Origin: [Streptosporangium] indianense
GTDB taxonomy: Bacteria; Actinomycetota; Actinomycetes; Streptomycetales; Streptomycetaceae
Assembly: GCF_021474405.1 (NCBI RefSeq)
Contig: NZ_JAKEIO010000022.1
Location: 1 to 64,000, forward strand
Direction: 5' to 3'
Length of the DNA stretch: 64,000 nt
Position numbers and translations under genes: made by a program. The notes below the pieces were generated by a model. It made no database searches and was not told the origin of the DNA. It saw nothing but the letters and a program-made list of their open reading frames with translations. Every line of letters begins with the position of its first letter. The stretch's first letter is position 1. Of this stretch, positions 41,199 to 48,983 are shown in pieces.

Positions 41199-42287
41199 GC
41201 ACCCGCTGACCCAGTCCTCCTCGTACGCCCGCCAGTTCGCCTCGGTCGCCGTGTGGTCGATGTACAGCGCGACACCGAAGCGGGCCCGGTCCGCGTCCGT
41301 GCGCGACAGACCGAGGCGGACGCCCCGGACCGCCGCGGGCACCGTCTCGGCATGGCCCCAGTGGCTGACGTCGTTCTCCCAGTAGAAGGGCAGTCCCATC
41401 AGCAGGTCGGTGGAGCGCGGGGTGACCTCCAGGGCGAGGGAGGTCTGCTGGGCGACGTAGCCGCCGTAGGTGCCCTCCAGGGGCTGCGCGGTGTCGTACG
41501 ACATGACTGCGATCTGGTCGACGCGGCGGGCGACCTGGCCGAAGAACTCCTGTGACCACCACTTGGGGTGGCCGGTGAGACCGCCACGCAGGGTGTGGAG
41601 ACCGGGGAGCGGGTCGATCTGGTGGGCGGCGACGGAGAGCAGCGCGTCCCGGGAGCGGGTCTCGCGGTGCAGGACGTCGAGGAGGCGCAGGTAGTTCCGG
41701 TCGCCGGAGTGCAGGGGTTCCAGGTCGAGGTGGGCACCGTCGTAGCCGAGGTCCAGGATCCGGCGGGTGGAGCGCAGGACGGTGGCGCGCGTGGTCGGGT
41801 CCTCCAGGCGCATGCCCGCGTCGCTCTCGGTGGCCACGACGTCCCCGAGGAACGCCTGGACGCGGACGCCTGGGAGCTTGTCGTGCACGGCGCCGACGAA
41901 CCAGCGCGCTCGGGGGTGCACCGACGCGGGGAGCGTGCCGTCGTGTTCCAGCGGGCCCGAGTGGACGTACAGGTCGCGGATGCCGGTGTCCCGCAGTCGG
42001 CGGGCCAGGGCGGTGACGTCGGCGTCCTTCTTGCGGCCGTCGACCCAGGCGTGGCCCAGCCAGAGGGCGTCACGGCCACGGCTGTGGGTGCCGTCGGCCG
42101 GATCGCCCGTGTAGTTGATCCTGAGGGCCGTCAGAACGCAGAGGAGCGGGAGCAGGAGGAGCAGCGGCAGTCCGACGGCCGTGCGTCGGATCCAGCGCCG
42201 GCGTCTCGCACGGCTGTCCCGGGCGGGCCCGGGCTCCCCTTGCGGCGGTGAGGAGTTCTCGCTGCCTTCGCCTGCCGTGCGGTCCAT
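41187..42287 (-). CDS. Membrane-anchored GH18-like protein, catalytic motif altered
   Basis: A 366-residue protein with an acidic disordered N terminus (1-30), basic RRRR and one membrane segment (about 35-55), then an outside domain of about 300 residues. The domain has the layout of a glycoside hydrolase family 18 barrel: the motif YDGAHLDLEPL matches the DxxDxDxE loop, but the second Asp is His. It also has VDQIAVMSYDTAQP, similar to the substrate-binding strand of GH18. The final catalytic Glu is kept, so it may be active, or a sugar-binding relative. Start ATG 42287 after GGGGGAGAC. It ends in a 12-bp overlap with sdhB. Confidence 0.7.
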   Translation of the reverse strand: MDRTAGEGSENSSPPQGEPGPARDSRARRRRWIRRTAVGLPLLLLLPLLCVLTALRINYTGDPADGTHSRGRDALWLGHAWVDGRKKDADVTALARRLRDTGIRDLYVHSGPLEHDGTLPASVHPRARWFVGAVHDKLPGVRVQAFLGDVVATESDAGMRLEDPTTRATVLRSTRRILDLGYDGAHLDLEPLHSGDRNYLRLLDVLHRETRSRDALLSVAAHQIDPLPGLHTLRGGLTGHPKWWSQEFFGQVARRVDQIAVMSYDTAQPLEGTYGGYVAQQTSLALEVTPRSTDLLMGLPFYWENDVSHWGHAETVPAAVRGVRLGLSRTDADRARFGVALYIDHTATEANWRAYEEDWVSGCSAC

Positions 42288-42355
42288 GCCGTCTCCCCCG
42301 GTGGTGCGGTGGATGTTGCCGGGGAGGACGATCAGCACCTCTGTTCGGTTGCGGG

Positions 42356-44992
42356 TCAGAACAGGCTCAGCAGCGCCTCCGCCGGATCCGTGAGGCTCGT
42401 GTCGCCGCCCGGCAGGGGCAGTTCGAACCAGACCGTCTTGCCCCGGGGGGTGCGGCGGGAGCCCCACGCCGCGCTGAGGAGGCCGACCAGCTGGAGGCCG
42501 CGGCCGCCCTCGTCGGTGTCGCGGGCCCGGCGGCGGCGGGGCTGGACCAGGCCCGAGTCCCAGACCTCGCAGACCAGGGTGCGGTCGAGCAGCAGACGCA
42601 GCCGGATCTCGCCCTCGCCGTAGCGCAGGGCGTTGGTGACCAGCTCGCTGACCAGGAGCTCCGTGGTGTCGACCAGGGGTTCCATGTCCCAGGCGAGCAG
42701 TTGGGCCCGCGCGTACTCGCGGGCCCGGCCCACGCTGCGCGGCTCGCGCGGCAGGGTCCAGTCGCCGACGGAGTCGTTGGGCAGCCCCTGTACACGTGCC
42801 ATCAGCAGCGCGATGTCGTCCTCGCCGTGATGGGTGTCGAGGGTGTTGAGGACGTGGTCGCAGACGTCCTCCAGCGGCTGGGTGGGGTCGGAGAGGGCGC
42901 TGACGAAGGCCTGGAGGCCCTCGTCCAGGGGGTGGTCGCGGCTTTCGACCAGGCCGTCCGTGTAGAGCGCGAGCAGGGCGCCCTCGGGCAGTTCGACCTC
43001 GACCTCTTCGAAGGGCTCCCCGCCCACGCCGAGCGGCATGCCCGGCGGCACGTCCAGCATCAGCGCCGGTTCGCCCGGTTCGACCAGGACGGGCGGCAGG
43101 TGGCCGGCATTGGCGAAGGTGCAGCGCCGGGTGACGGAGTCGTAGACGGCGTAGACGCAGGTGGCGAGGTAGACCTCCGACAGGTCCGCCTCGCGGGGGC
43201 GGCGGGCCGCCCGGGTCGCCTGCTGGACTCCTCCGGGGGCGCCGAGGCCGCGGGCGATCTCGTCCAGCTGGGAGAGCACCTCGGCCGGTTCCAGGTCGAG
43301 CTGGGCCAGCGTACGGACCGCCGTGCGGAGTTCGCCCATGGCGACGGCGGCGCGCAGGCCGCGGCCCATCACGTCACCGACGACCAAGGCGGTGCGGTGC
43401 CCGGGCAGTTCGATGACGTCGAACCAGTCGCCGCCGACCTCGCTGGGCCGGCCGGTGTTGACGTTGCCGGGCAGATAGCGGCAGGCGATGTCGAGGCCGG
43501 AGGCCTCCGGGTCGCCGGGCGGGAGCAGGGATCGCTGGAGTATCAACGCCCGTTCGTGCTCACGGCGGTAGAGACGGGCGTTGTCGATGCAGACCGCGGC
43601 CCTGGCGGCCAGTTCCACGGCGAGGTCGCGGTCCCGGTCGCCGAACGGCTCGCTGCCCTTGGTCCGGGCGAACTGCACCAGCCCGACGACGGTGTCGTGG
43701 GCGACCATCGGCACGGCGAGCGTGGACTGCACGAGCCCGCCGTCCTCGCCGGGGACGGTCTGGGGCCGGGCGGTGCGCAGGGCGTCGGCACAGGGCGAGT
43801 TGAACGGGTAGTGGTGCACTGCGCCGACCGCGACGGGCACGCCGGTGCCGGCGAACGGCGCGTCGGAGACGGCACTGGCGAAAGCCACGCGGCGCAACTC
43901 GGCGCTGCCGTCGGCGAGCCCGGGCGGCGTCTCGTCACCGGCCAGCAGACCTTGGTAGAGGTCGACGGTGGCCAGGTCGCAGAAGCCGGGGACGACGACG
44001 TCGAGGAGCTGACGGGCCGTGGTCTCCAGGTCGAGGGAGTTGCCGATGCGGGCACCGGCCTCGTTCAGCAGGGCCAGATTGCGCCGGGCGGCGGCTGCCT
44101 CGCGTGCGGCGGCGCGACGGGCGGTGATGTCGATCCCGAGCCAGGCGATGCCGATGGGACGGCCCGAACCGCTGTGCACGCGGTAGAGGTTGACGGACCA
44201 GTGGCGACGCTCGTCGGATCCCGGCACGAAACCGGTGACGTGCATGTCGGTGATGGAACTGCCGGTCTCCAGCACCCGCCGCAAGGTGGCCGCGACGCGG
44301 TCGGCCTCGCCGCGCTGGAGGTAGTCGTGCACCCCCTTGCCGCGATGGTCGTCGACGTCACCTCCGAAGATCGACGCAAACCGCTGATTGACGCGGCGGA
44401 CCCGCAGGTCGGGGTCGATCAGGAGGAATCCGAAGGGCGATTGACTGAAAATGGCCTGCGAGGCGGCGAGGTCGGTCTCGATGCTGCGCAGGGTACGCAC
44501 GTCGACGACGATGCAGACGGCGGCCTTCTCGCCGTCCTCGGTGCGCGTCGGCATGACGTACACCTCGGCGAGCCCCTCGTGCCCGCGCTCCCCTTCGACG
44601 CCCTTCGGCATCCGGAAGGGCACCACGCCCGTCCACTCGCGGCCGTCGAGGATCTCGGCCATCTTGCGCATGCCGCGCTCGCGATGGCGCGGGTCGATGA
44701 ACGCCTCGATGGGGTCCATGCCCACGGCGCGGTCGGCGGGGATGCCGAAGAGGTGCTCGGCGCGCAGGCTCCACTGGTCCACCAGCCCGTCGGGGCCGAT
44801 GGAGAAGGACGCGACCTTGATGTAGTCGTAGATGGAACCGGGGGGACTGCTCTGCCACATGGCGTCCCCGGATCGCACCCCGTCGGCGGCGAGCGCACCT
44901 CCCACCGCGGAGGCCAAGCCGTCGGCAGGCCTCGACCTCGCGCCCTCCGACGGGTCCTCGGACTCCGTGGCCTTCGCTGGTATCTCGCTCAC
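42356..44992 (-). CDS. PAS-PAS-GAF-PP2C-HATPase multidomain regulator (RsbU/RsbW fusion)
   Basis: An 878-residue cytosolic regulator. Two PAS domains lie near 55-290 (FSIGPDGLVDQWSLRAEHLFG, GFLLIDPDLRVRRVNQRFA), a GAF domain near 310-470 (SLDLETTARQLLDVVVPGFCDLATVDLYQG) and a PP2C/SpoIIE phosphatase at about 490-710. Metal-binding Asp residues appear in VGGDWFDVIELP, VVGDVMGRGLRAA and LYTDGLVESRD, with HHGEDDIALLMAR. A C-terminal RsbW-type HATPase contains LLVSELVTNALRYG, DEGGRGLQLVGLLS and RGKTVWFELPL. This architecture can both dephosphorylate an anti-anti-sigma factor and bind a sigma factor or STAS protein. The partner is not adjacent. GTG 44992 follows GGAGGGG. Confidence 0.93.
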   Translation of the reverse strand: MSEIPAKATESEDPSEGARSRPADGLASAVGGALAADGVRSGDAMWQSSPPGSIYDYIKVASFSIGPDGLVDQWSLRAEHLFGIPADRAVGMDPIEAFIDPRHRERGMRKMAEILDGREWTGVVPFRMPKGVEGERGHEGLAEVYVMPTRTEDGEKAAVCIVVDVRTLRSIETDLAASQAIFSQSPFGFLLIDPDLRVRRVNQRFASIFGGDVDDHRGKGVHDYLQRGEADRVAATLRRVLETGSSITDMHVTGFVPGSDERRHWSVNLYRVHSGSGRPIGIAWLGIDITARRAAAREAAAARRNLALLNEAGARIGNSLDLETTARQLLDVVVPGFCDLATVDLYQGLLAGDETPPGLADGSAELRRVAFASAVSDAPFAGTGVPVAVGAVHHYPFNSPCADALRTARPQTVPGEDGGLVQSTLAVPMVAHDTVVGLVQFARTKGSEPFGDRDRDLAVELAARAAVCIDNARLYRREHERALILQRSLLPPGDPEASGLDIACRYLPGNVNTGRPSEVGGDWFDVIELPGHRTALVVGDVMGRGLRAAVAMGELRTAVRTLAQLDLEPAEVLSQLDEIARGLGAPGGVQQATRAARRPREADLSEVYLATCVYAVYDSVTRRCTFANAGHLPPVLVEPGEPALMLDVPPGMPLGVGGEPFEEVEVELPEGALLALYTDGLVESRDHPLDEGLQAFVSALSDPTQPLEDVCDHVLNTLDTHHGEDDIALLMARVQGLPNDSVGDWTLPREPRSVGRAREYARAQLLAWDMEPLVDTTELLVSELVTNALRYGEGEIRLRLLLDRTLVCEVWDSGLVQPRRRRARDTDEGGRGLQLVGLLSAAWGSRRTPRGKTVWFELPLPGGDTSLTDPAEALLSLF

Positions 44993-45244
44993 GCGAACCG
45001 TCCCCTCCAGCTCACCGCGTCCGGCACCGGTCACCGGGGGCGGCTGCCCGCAGTATCCAGCACTACGGTGCCGCACAACACGGTGTTCACGATCACAGCA
45101 CGGTCCCGATGGTTTTCGGTCCGGACCGTGACAACACTCCCAGTCTTCTAACCAGGGGGCACGGCGTCGAATCCCTCGCACCGGCAACCGCCACTGGCCT
45201 GAACCAACCGCTCTACAGCGGCGGGATGTACGTACACCGGATTT

Positions 45245-45703
45245 TCACTCCGGCACCGCGAGTTCGAACCACACCGTCTTGCCCGTGACGCCGGGTCTGG
45301 TGCCCCAGCGGCGGGACGCGGACGCCACCAGGTACAGTCCGCGGCCGCTCTCGTCCTCCGGGCGTGCGGCGCGCTCGCGGGGCGGGTCCGGCAGCGGGTC
45401 GGACACCTCCACCAGGAGGACGCCGTCCAGTCCGGAGCGGCGTACCAGACGGACCCCGATGGGGCCCGTCGCATGCCGCAGGGCGTTGGTGACCAGCTCG
45501 CTGACCAGCAGGGCCGCGAGGTCCGCGAGGCTGTCGAGGCCCCAGTCCCGCAGTCGGCCGCGCACGGCCTGACGAGCGCTGCGCACGGCGCCCGGTTCGG
45601 CGGGAAAGGTCCAGTCGGCGCAGTCGTCCTCGGTGTCGATCACGCCGATCACTTCCCAGGCAGGAGCCTCACCCATGTCCGGTTTCATGGGGTTAATGGG
45701 CAC
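45245..45703 (-). CDS. RsbW-like ATP-binding anti-sigma factor domain protein
   Basis: A 152-residue single-domain GHKL ATPase. The N box ALLVSELVTNALRHATG, G1 box VSDPLPDPP and the GRGLYLVAS box plus GKTVWFELAVPE are visible. These proteins act as anti-sigma factors or kinases of STAS proteins. It is a paralogue of the C-terminal domain of the protein encoded just downstream (42356-44992): both share LLVSELVTNALR and GKTVWFEL. Several starts are possible (GTG 45703, ATG 45688, ATG 45676); none has a good ribosome site. A palindrome lies just before the 45703 start. Confidence 0.85.
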   Translation of the reverse strand: MPINPMKPDMGEAPAWEVIGVIDTEDDCADWTFPAEPGAVRSARQAVRGRLRDWGLDSLADLAALLVSELVTNALRHATGPIGVRLVRRSGLDGVLLVEVSDPLPDPPRERAARPEDESGRGLYLVASASRRWGTRPGVTGKTVWFELAVPE

Positions 45704-45705
45704 AT

Positions 45706-45720
45706 ACCCGATATTCGGGT
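45706..45720. promoter_or_regulatory. Palindrome ACCCGA-TAT-TCGGGT before the HATPase gene
   Basis: Six-base arms around a TAT centre, placed 3 bp upstream of the GTG at 45703. It could be an operator or a short structure in the leader. If the true start is 45688 or 45676, it lies 18-30 bp upstream. Confidence 0.5.
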
Positions 45721-45811
45721 TGAAGTACCGTGCAGGGCTGCGCGCTGTGGCACGAAAGGCGTACGGGGCGTGCGCACGGCACTTTGATGAGCCGCACGCC
45801 CCCGGCGGGCT

Positions 45812-46267
45812 TCAGGCGCCGGGCTCGTCGGCCACACCGGGACGTGGGCCGCGGGAGGCCGGAGCACCGGCCGCTCCCAGATGGGCGAGGGCCTGCCGCA
45901 CGGCCGGGACGTCCTGGTCGAGCCAGGGCACGTCCCAGATCTCGTCGGGGCCGAGCCAGCGCAGTTCGTCGTGGTCCTGGAGGGGCCGGGGAGCGGCCGA
46001 TCCGGGTCGCAGCCGGGCGGTCCACACCTGCAGGACGTACGGCTTCCTCAGGGGCCACTCCCCCGGGACGCGGTCGCTCACCTCGGCGTCGACGCCGAGT
46101 TCCTCGCGCAGTTCCCGCGCGAGTGCCGCGTCGGCCGTCTCGCCGGGCTCGACCTTGCCACCGGGCAGCTCCCAGCGCCCGGCCAGCTCGACGGGCGCGC
46201 TGCGCCGGGCGGCAAGCAACCGCCCGTCCTCGACCAGTGCGGCCCCTACGACGATCCGCTCACTCAT
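45812..46267 (-). CDS. NUDIX hydrolase, MutT-like
   Basis: A 151-residue NUDIX protein. The Nudix box GKVEPGETADAALARELREE (GX5EX7REUXEE) is intact, so it should hydrolyse a nucleoside diphosphate-X substrate with Mg. The size and N-terminal VVGAALVEDGRLLAARR match the MutT/8-oxo-dGTPase branch, whose role is cleaning oxidised nucleotides. Substrate not certain. It ends 109 bp after the HATPase gene's start, head-to-tail with no shared operon evidence. Confidence 0.9.
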   Translation of the reverse strand: MSERIVVGAALVEDGRLLAARRSAPVELAGRWELPGGKVEPGETADAALARELREELGVDAEVSDRVPGEWPLRKPYVLQVWTARLRPGSAAPRPLQDHDELRWLGPDEIWDVPWLDQDVPAVRQALAHLGAAGAPASRGPRPGVADEPGA

Positions 46268-46330
46268 GCGGGGAGCCTACGGGAGGCCCGCCGGCCTCCG
46301 GGGCCCCGCCCAGGGCACCCCCGCAGGCGG

Positions 46331-46525
46331 TCAGTCGTGGGCCACGGCCGGCCCGCTCCGGCCGAGCCTCTCGACCCAGTACAGCTGCTTGTGACCGCGA
46401 CCGTCGAGGCTGTCCGCGATCTTCTGGGCCTCGGCCCGGGTCGCGTACCGGCCCACGCGGTACCGGTTGCCGTTGTCGTCCTCCCGTATCACGAGCCAGG
46501 GCAGAGCGACCGTGCTGTCGTTCAT
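46331..46525 (-). CDS. SPOR-like small protein
   Basis: A 64-residue protein with the pattern ALPWLVIREDDNGNRYRVGRYATRAEAQKIADSLDGRGHKQLYWVERL, the SPOR-domain style (strand, GxYxTRAEAQKIAD, strand). SPOR domains bind denuded peptidoglycan, but no signal peptide is present, so a cytoplasmic role is more likely here. ATG 46525 follows GGGAGGAGGGG. It lies 63 bp before the NUDIX gene in the same direction. Confidence 0.78.
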   Translation of the reverse strand: MNDSTVALPWLVIREDDNGNRYRVGRYATRAEAQKIADSLDGRGHKQLYWVERLGRSGPAVAHD

Positions 46526-46860
46526 CGCGCCCCTCCTCCCGCCCGCGGCCTGTGCCGTACCCCACCCGCCAAGGAAACCGCAATACGCATATGCCCGAGC
46601 CTACGCCTAACCTTCACGGAGCGAATACGGGTTTTCACGAAGAGGTACGCAACCGGCCAGGACGCGGGGGCGCACGCCCGTGAACGCGCCGTCCGGGCAC
46701 ACCGGGTCGGCCTGCCGGGGGCATACCGCATACACGAGCGGCGACCTGCGTGAACGACGGCCGGGCGGGGCCGCGCACCACCCCGGCCCGGGGCGCTCGG
46801 GACGGTGATCGTGTGAACGGGGCGCGCGGGGAGTGCGCCGCGGGCGGATGGGAGCGACCG
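46526..46860. other. Intergenic region of 335 bp, no gene recognised
   Basis: It separates the small SPOR-like gene from the GntR gene, both on the minus strand. GC is lower around 46590-46660 (for example AATACGCATATGC), where the promoter of the SPOR-like gene would lie. No terminator-like hairpin, repeat or remnant gene was seen. Confidence 0.55.
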
Positions 46861-47613
46861 CTACTTGACCGGAAGGTGGTAGGCGACCCGGTACCGATCG
46901 GCCGGAATGACCACGTCGGCCGTCTCCACCGGCCGGCCGGAGGCGTAGAACGTGCGCTGGACGACCAGCACCACATGACCGGGGACGCCGCCCAGGACGA
47001 GCAGCTCCTCGGCGAGGCCGGGCCGGGCGCCGACCTCCTCCGTGACGTTGTCCACGATCACGTCGATGGCGCGCATCCGCTCGACGACGCCCATGCCGCC
47101 GACCGGCCCCTCCTCCGGCAGCATCACGGGCGTACGCCCCGTCACGGCGAGCGGCTCCCAGGACGTGGAGAGCATCATCGCCTCGCCGCCCTCGCGGTAG
47201 AGGTACTTCGTGCGCATGACCCGCTCGCCCGGCTCGATGCCCAGCCTGCCGGCGACCGCGACGCTCGCCTCGGACTGCTCGCTGCTGGACTCCCAGGTGC
47301 CGTGCCCCTCGCCGTCGGCCTGCTCCTGACGGAAGGGCGTGGCCCCGCCGGTCGGGCGGTAGCCGGAGCGGGAGATGCGCCGGGGCACGGGGCGCTCGCG
47401 CACATAGGTGCCCGAGCCGGAACGGCCCTCGACCAGGCCTTCCGCCATGAGCACCTTGCGGGCCTCCAGCGCGACCGTGTCCGAGACGCCGTACTCCTGG
47501 CGGATTCTGGCCTGGGAGGGGAGGCGGGTGTGCGGGGGCAGCCGACCGTCGACGATCTTCTTGCGGAGATCACCCGCGACACGCAGGTACGCCGGCTGCT
47601 CACCGAATGTCAC
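46861..47613 (-). CDS. GntR-family (HutC/UTRA) transcriptional regulator
   Basis: A 250-residue regulator. The N-terminal winged helix (about 5-75: YLRVAGDLRKKIVDGRLPPHTRLPSQARIRQEYGVSDTVALEARKVLMAEGLV) and the UTRA ligand-binding domain (about 95-240, ending AYHLPVK) are both visible. Ligand unknown. GTG 47613 after GGGAG. Repeated GGTTGT/CAACC motifs in 47629-47670 upstream may include its operator. Confidence 0.93.
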   Translation of the reverse strand: MTFGEQPAYLRVAGDLRKKIVDGRLPPHTRLPSQARIRQEYGVSDTVALEARKVLMAEGLVEGRSGSGTYVRERPVPRRISRSGYRPTGGATPFRQEQADGEGHGTWESSSEQSEASVAVAGRLGIEPGERVMRTKYLYREGGEAMMLSTSWEPLAVTGRTPVMLPEEGPVGGMGVVERMRAIDVIVDNVTEEVGARPGLAEELLVLGGVPGHVVLVVQRTFYASGRPVETADVVIPADRYRVAYHLPVK

Positions 47614-47760
47614 TGGCCGCTCCCATCAGGTTGTACAGACAGCAACAGCGTGGCAACCGTAGGTTGTGCGGTGCAAGCAAAGGCCAGAGAATCACTCGAT
47701 GTGATGACATGAGGGCCCTGGGGGCTTTACGCAGGCAGTTTCTCCCCGCTATGGCCGCCG

Positions 47761-48861
47761 TCACACCTGTGCCGCGGAGTCTTCCTTCCCGCCCTGCCCG
47801 GCAGCGGGCGGGGTCGTCGCCAGACCGAGGGCCTTGCGCGCCGTGACGGTCGCCGGCCCGTCCACCGCCCCGTAGCCCTTGTCGTAGTGCGCGTGGTACG
47901 TGTCCGCGTCGCCCGCGGTGCTCGCCTTCCGCCACTCCGTCCGGGCGTCCTCCAGGTCGGCCACCAGGTCGGCGACGGGGGTGCGGGCGCCGGCCCGCCA
48001 GGAGTGTCCGCGCAGCGCCTCGATCTGCTCGCCGAGCACGTCGTGGACCTGCGTGGCCCAGGCCCGGTGGGCGGCGAGGTCCTCCTCCGGGGTCCTCCCC
48101 GGCTCCTCGTAGAGGGCCGCGTCCAGGGCGTTGGCCGTCGACAGGAAGACGACCTGGTCGGTGTCGAACGTGGTCGGGTCGCCGCGCAGGGAGCCGGTCA
48201 GCCCGGCCCCTTCGTCGGTGTTGCCGAAGAGACAGGTGATCGCACGGTCGCCGTAGCGCCAGCTGTCCCGGGACGGCATCAGGTAGTACACGTCGACGTC
48301 CGCCGGCATCGCCCAGGTGTCCATCGCGTACTGGTCCTGGAGGGCGTAGCACTTCTCGTCGGCGAGGTCGGTGATCCTCGCATCGCCCGGGAAGGCGCCG
48401 CCGGGCAGCGCGACGACCGCGAAGACCTCGCCGTCGTGCCGGCCCCCGCAGGGCACCCGGTCGACGTCGTAGGTGTCACCCTCCAGTCCGCCGGGCGCGT
48501 CGAAGCAGTCGCCCTTGTCCAGCGACAGGCTCTCGTTGCCCCGGGCCCGGTCCTTGAGCCCCTCCCACGCCGTCGAGGCGGCTCCCGTGGACAGCACCGC
48601 CGCCCACAGCGCGATCCCGGCGGCCGACAGCACCGAACCGGCGATCGCCATGCCCCGCCCGCTCTGCCCGGACCGCCGGATCTGCCGCAGCGCGATCAGC
48701 CCCAGCACGAGTCCCGCGGCGGGCAGGAAGCAGAGCACGCCGAGAACCAGGGCGGCCACGGCGAGCGCGTTGACGGAGACCGGGGCGCCGTAGGGGCGGC
48801 CGGCGGGGCCGTACAGGCCGGGGCCGGGGGCTCCCTGGGCGTACGGGCCGGGGCCCGGGGC
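47761..48861 (-). CDS. DUF4190/septum-formation-domain membrane protein, N-terminal end lost at the assembly join
   Basis: The reading frame runs from the stop at 47761 into the artefact at 48862, so the start codon is missing. What is left: a Pro/Gly-rich N-terminal stretch (APGPGPYAQ/LYGP), then two membrane segments of the DUF4190 type (VNALAVAALVLGVLCFLP..LGLIALRQIRRSGQSGRGMAIAGSVLSAAGIALWAAVL). An outside domain with DKGDCFD...VPCGGRHDGEVFAVVALPGG follows, matching the Septum_form family (Cys pair and CxxxHxGEV). The C terminus (AGQGGKEDSAAQV) is complete. Of the last 367 codons, about 350 are trusted. Confidence 0.75.
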   Translation of the reverse strand, partial: APGPGPYAQGAPGPGLYGPAGRPYGAPVSVNALAVAALVLGVLCFLPAAGLVLGLIALRQIRRSGQSGRGMAIAGSVLSAAGIALWAAVLSTGAASTAWEGLKDRARGNESLSLDKGDCFDAPGGLEGDTYDVDRVPCGGRHDGEVFAVVALPGGAFPGDARITDLADEKCYALQDQYAMDTWAMPADVDVYYLMPSRDSWRYGDRAITCLFGNTDEGAGLTGSLRGDPTTFDTDQVVFLSTANALDAALYEEPGRTPEEDLAAHRAWATQVHDVLGEQIEALRGHSWRAGARTPVADLVADLEDARTEWRKASTAGDADTYHAHYDKGYGAVDGPATVTARKALGLATTPPAAGQGGKEDSAAQV

Positions 48862-48983
48862 TCCCCCCCCCGCCCGCCCGCCCCCCCCCCCCGCGCCCCC
48901 CCCCCCCCCCCTTTTCCCCCCCCACCCCGCCACCCGCGATTCTACCGCTGGTCTCGTGGGCTCGGGATGTGTATAAGAGACAG
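48862..48983. other. Assembly artefact: Nextera adapter, index and poly-C joining two loci
   Basis: 48951-48983 is the Illumina Nextera read-2 adapter, with the Tn5 mosaic end (gatgtgtataagagacag) at 48966-48983 and one base missing. Next to it, 48941-48950 has the size of an i7 index. 48911-48940 read on the other strand matches the P7 tail with every mismatch being G, then AAAA, then poly-G. The rest is C-rich to 48862. No genomic function should be assigned. Confidence 0.95.

Noticed and set aside
48862..48940. Poly-C tract as G-quadruplex or phase-variable repeat
   Set aside because: It adjoins an adapter and index-like bases, and its mismatches to the P7 tail are all G on the read strand. 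It is a sequencing artefact.
48951..48983. A natural Tn5-type transposon end
   Set aside because: Beyond the 19-bp mosaic end the sequence continues as the synthetic Nextera read-2 primer part (GTCTCGTGGGCTCGG), which does not exist in natural Tn5.
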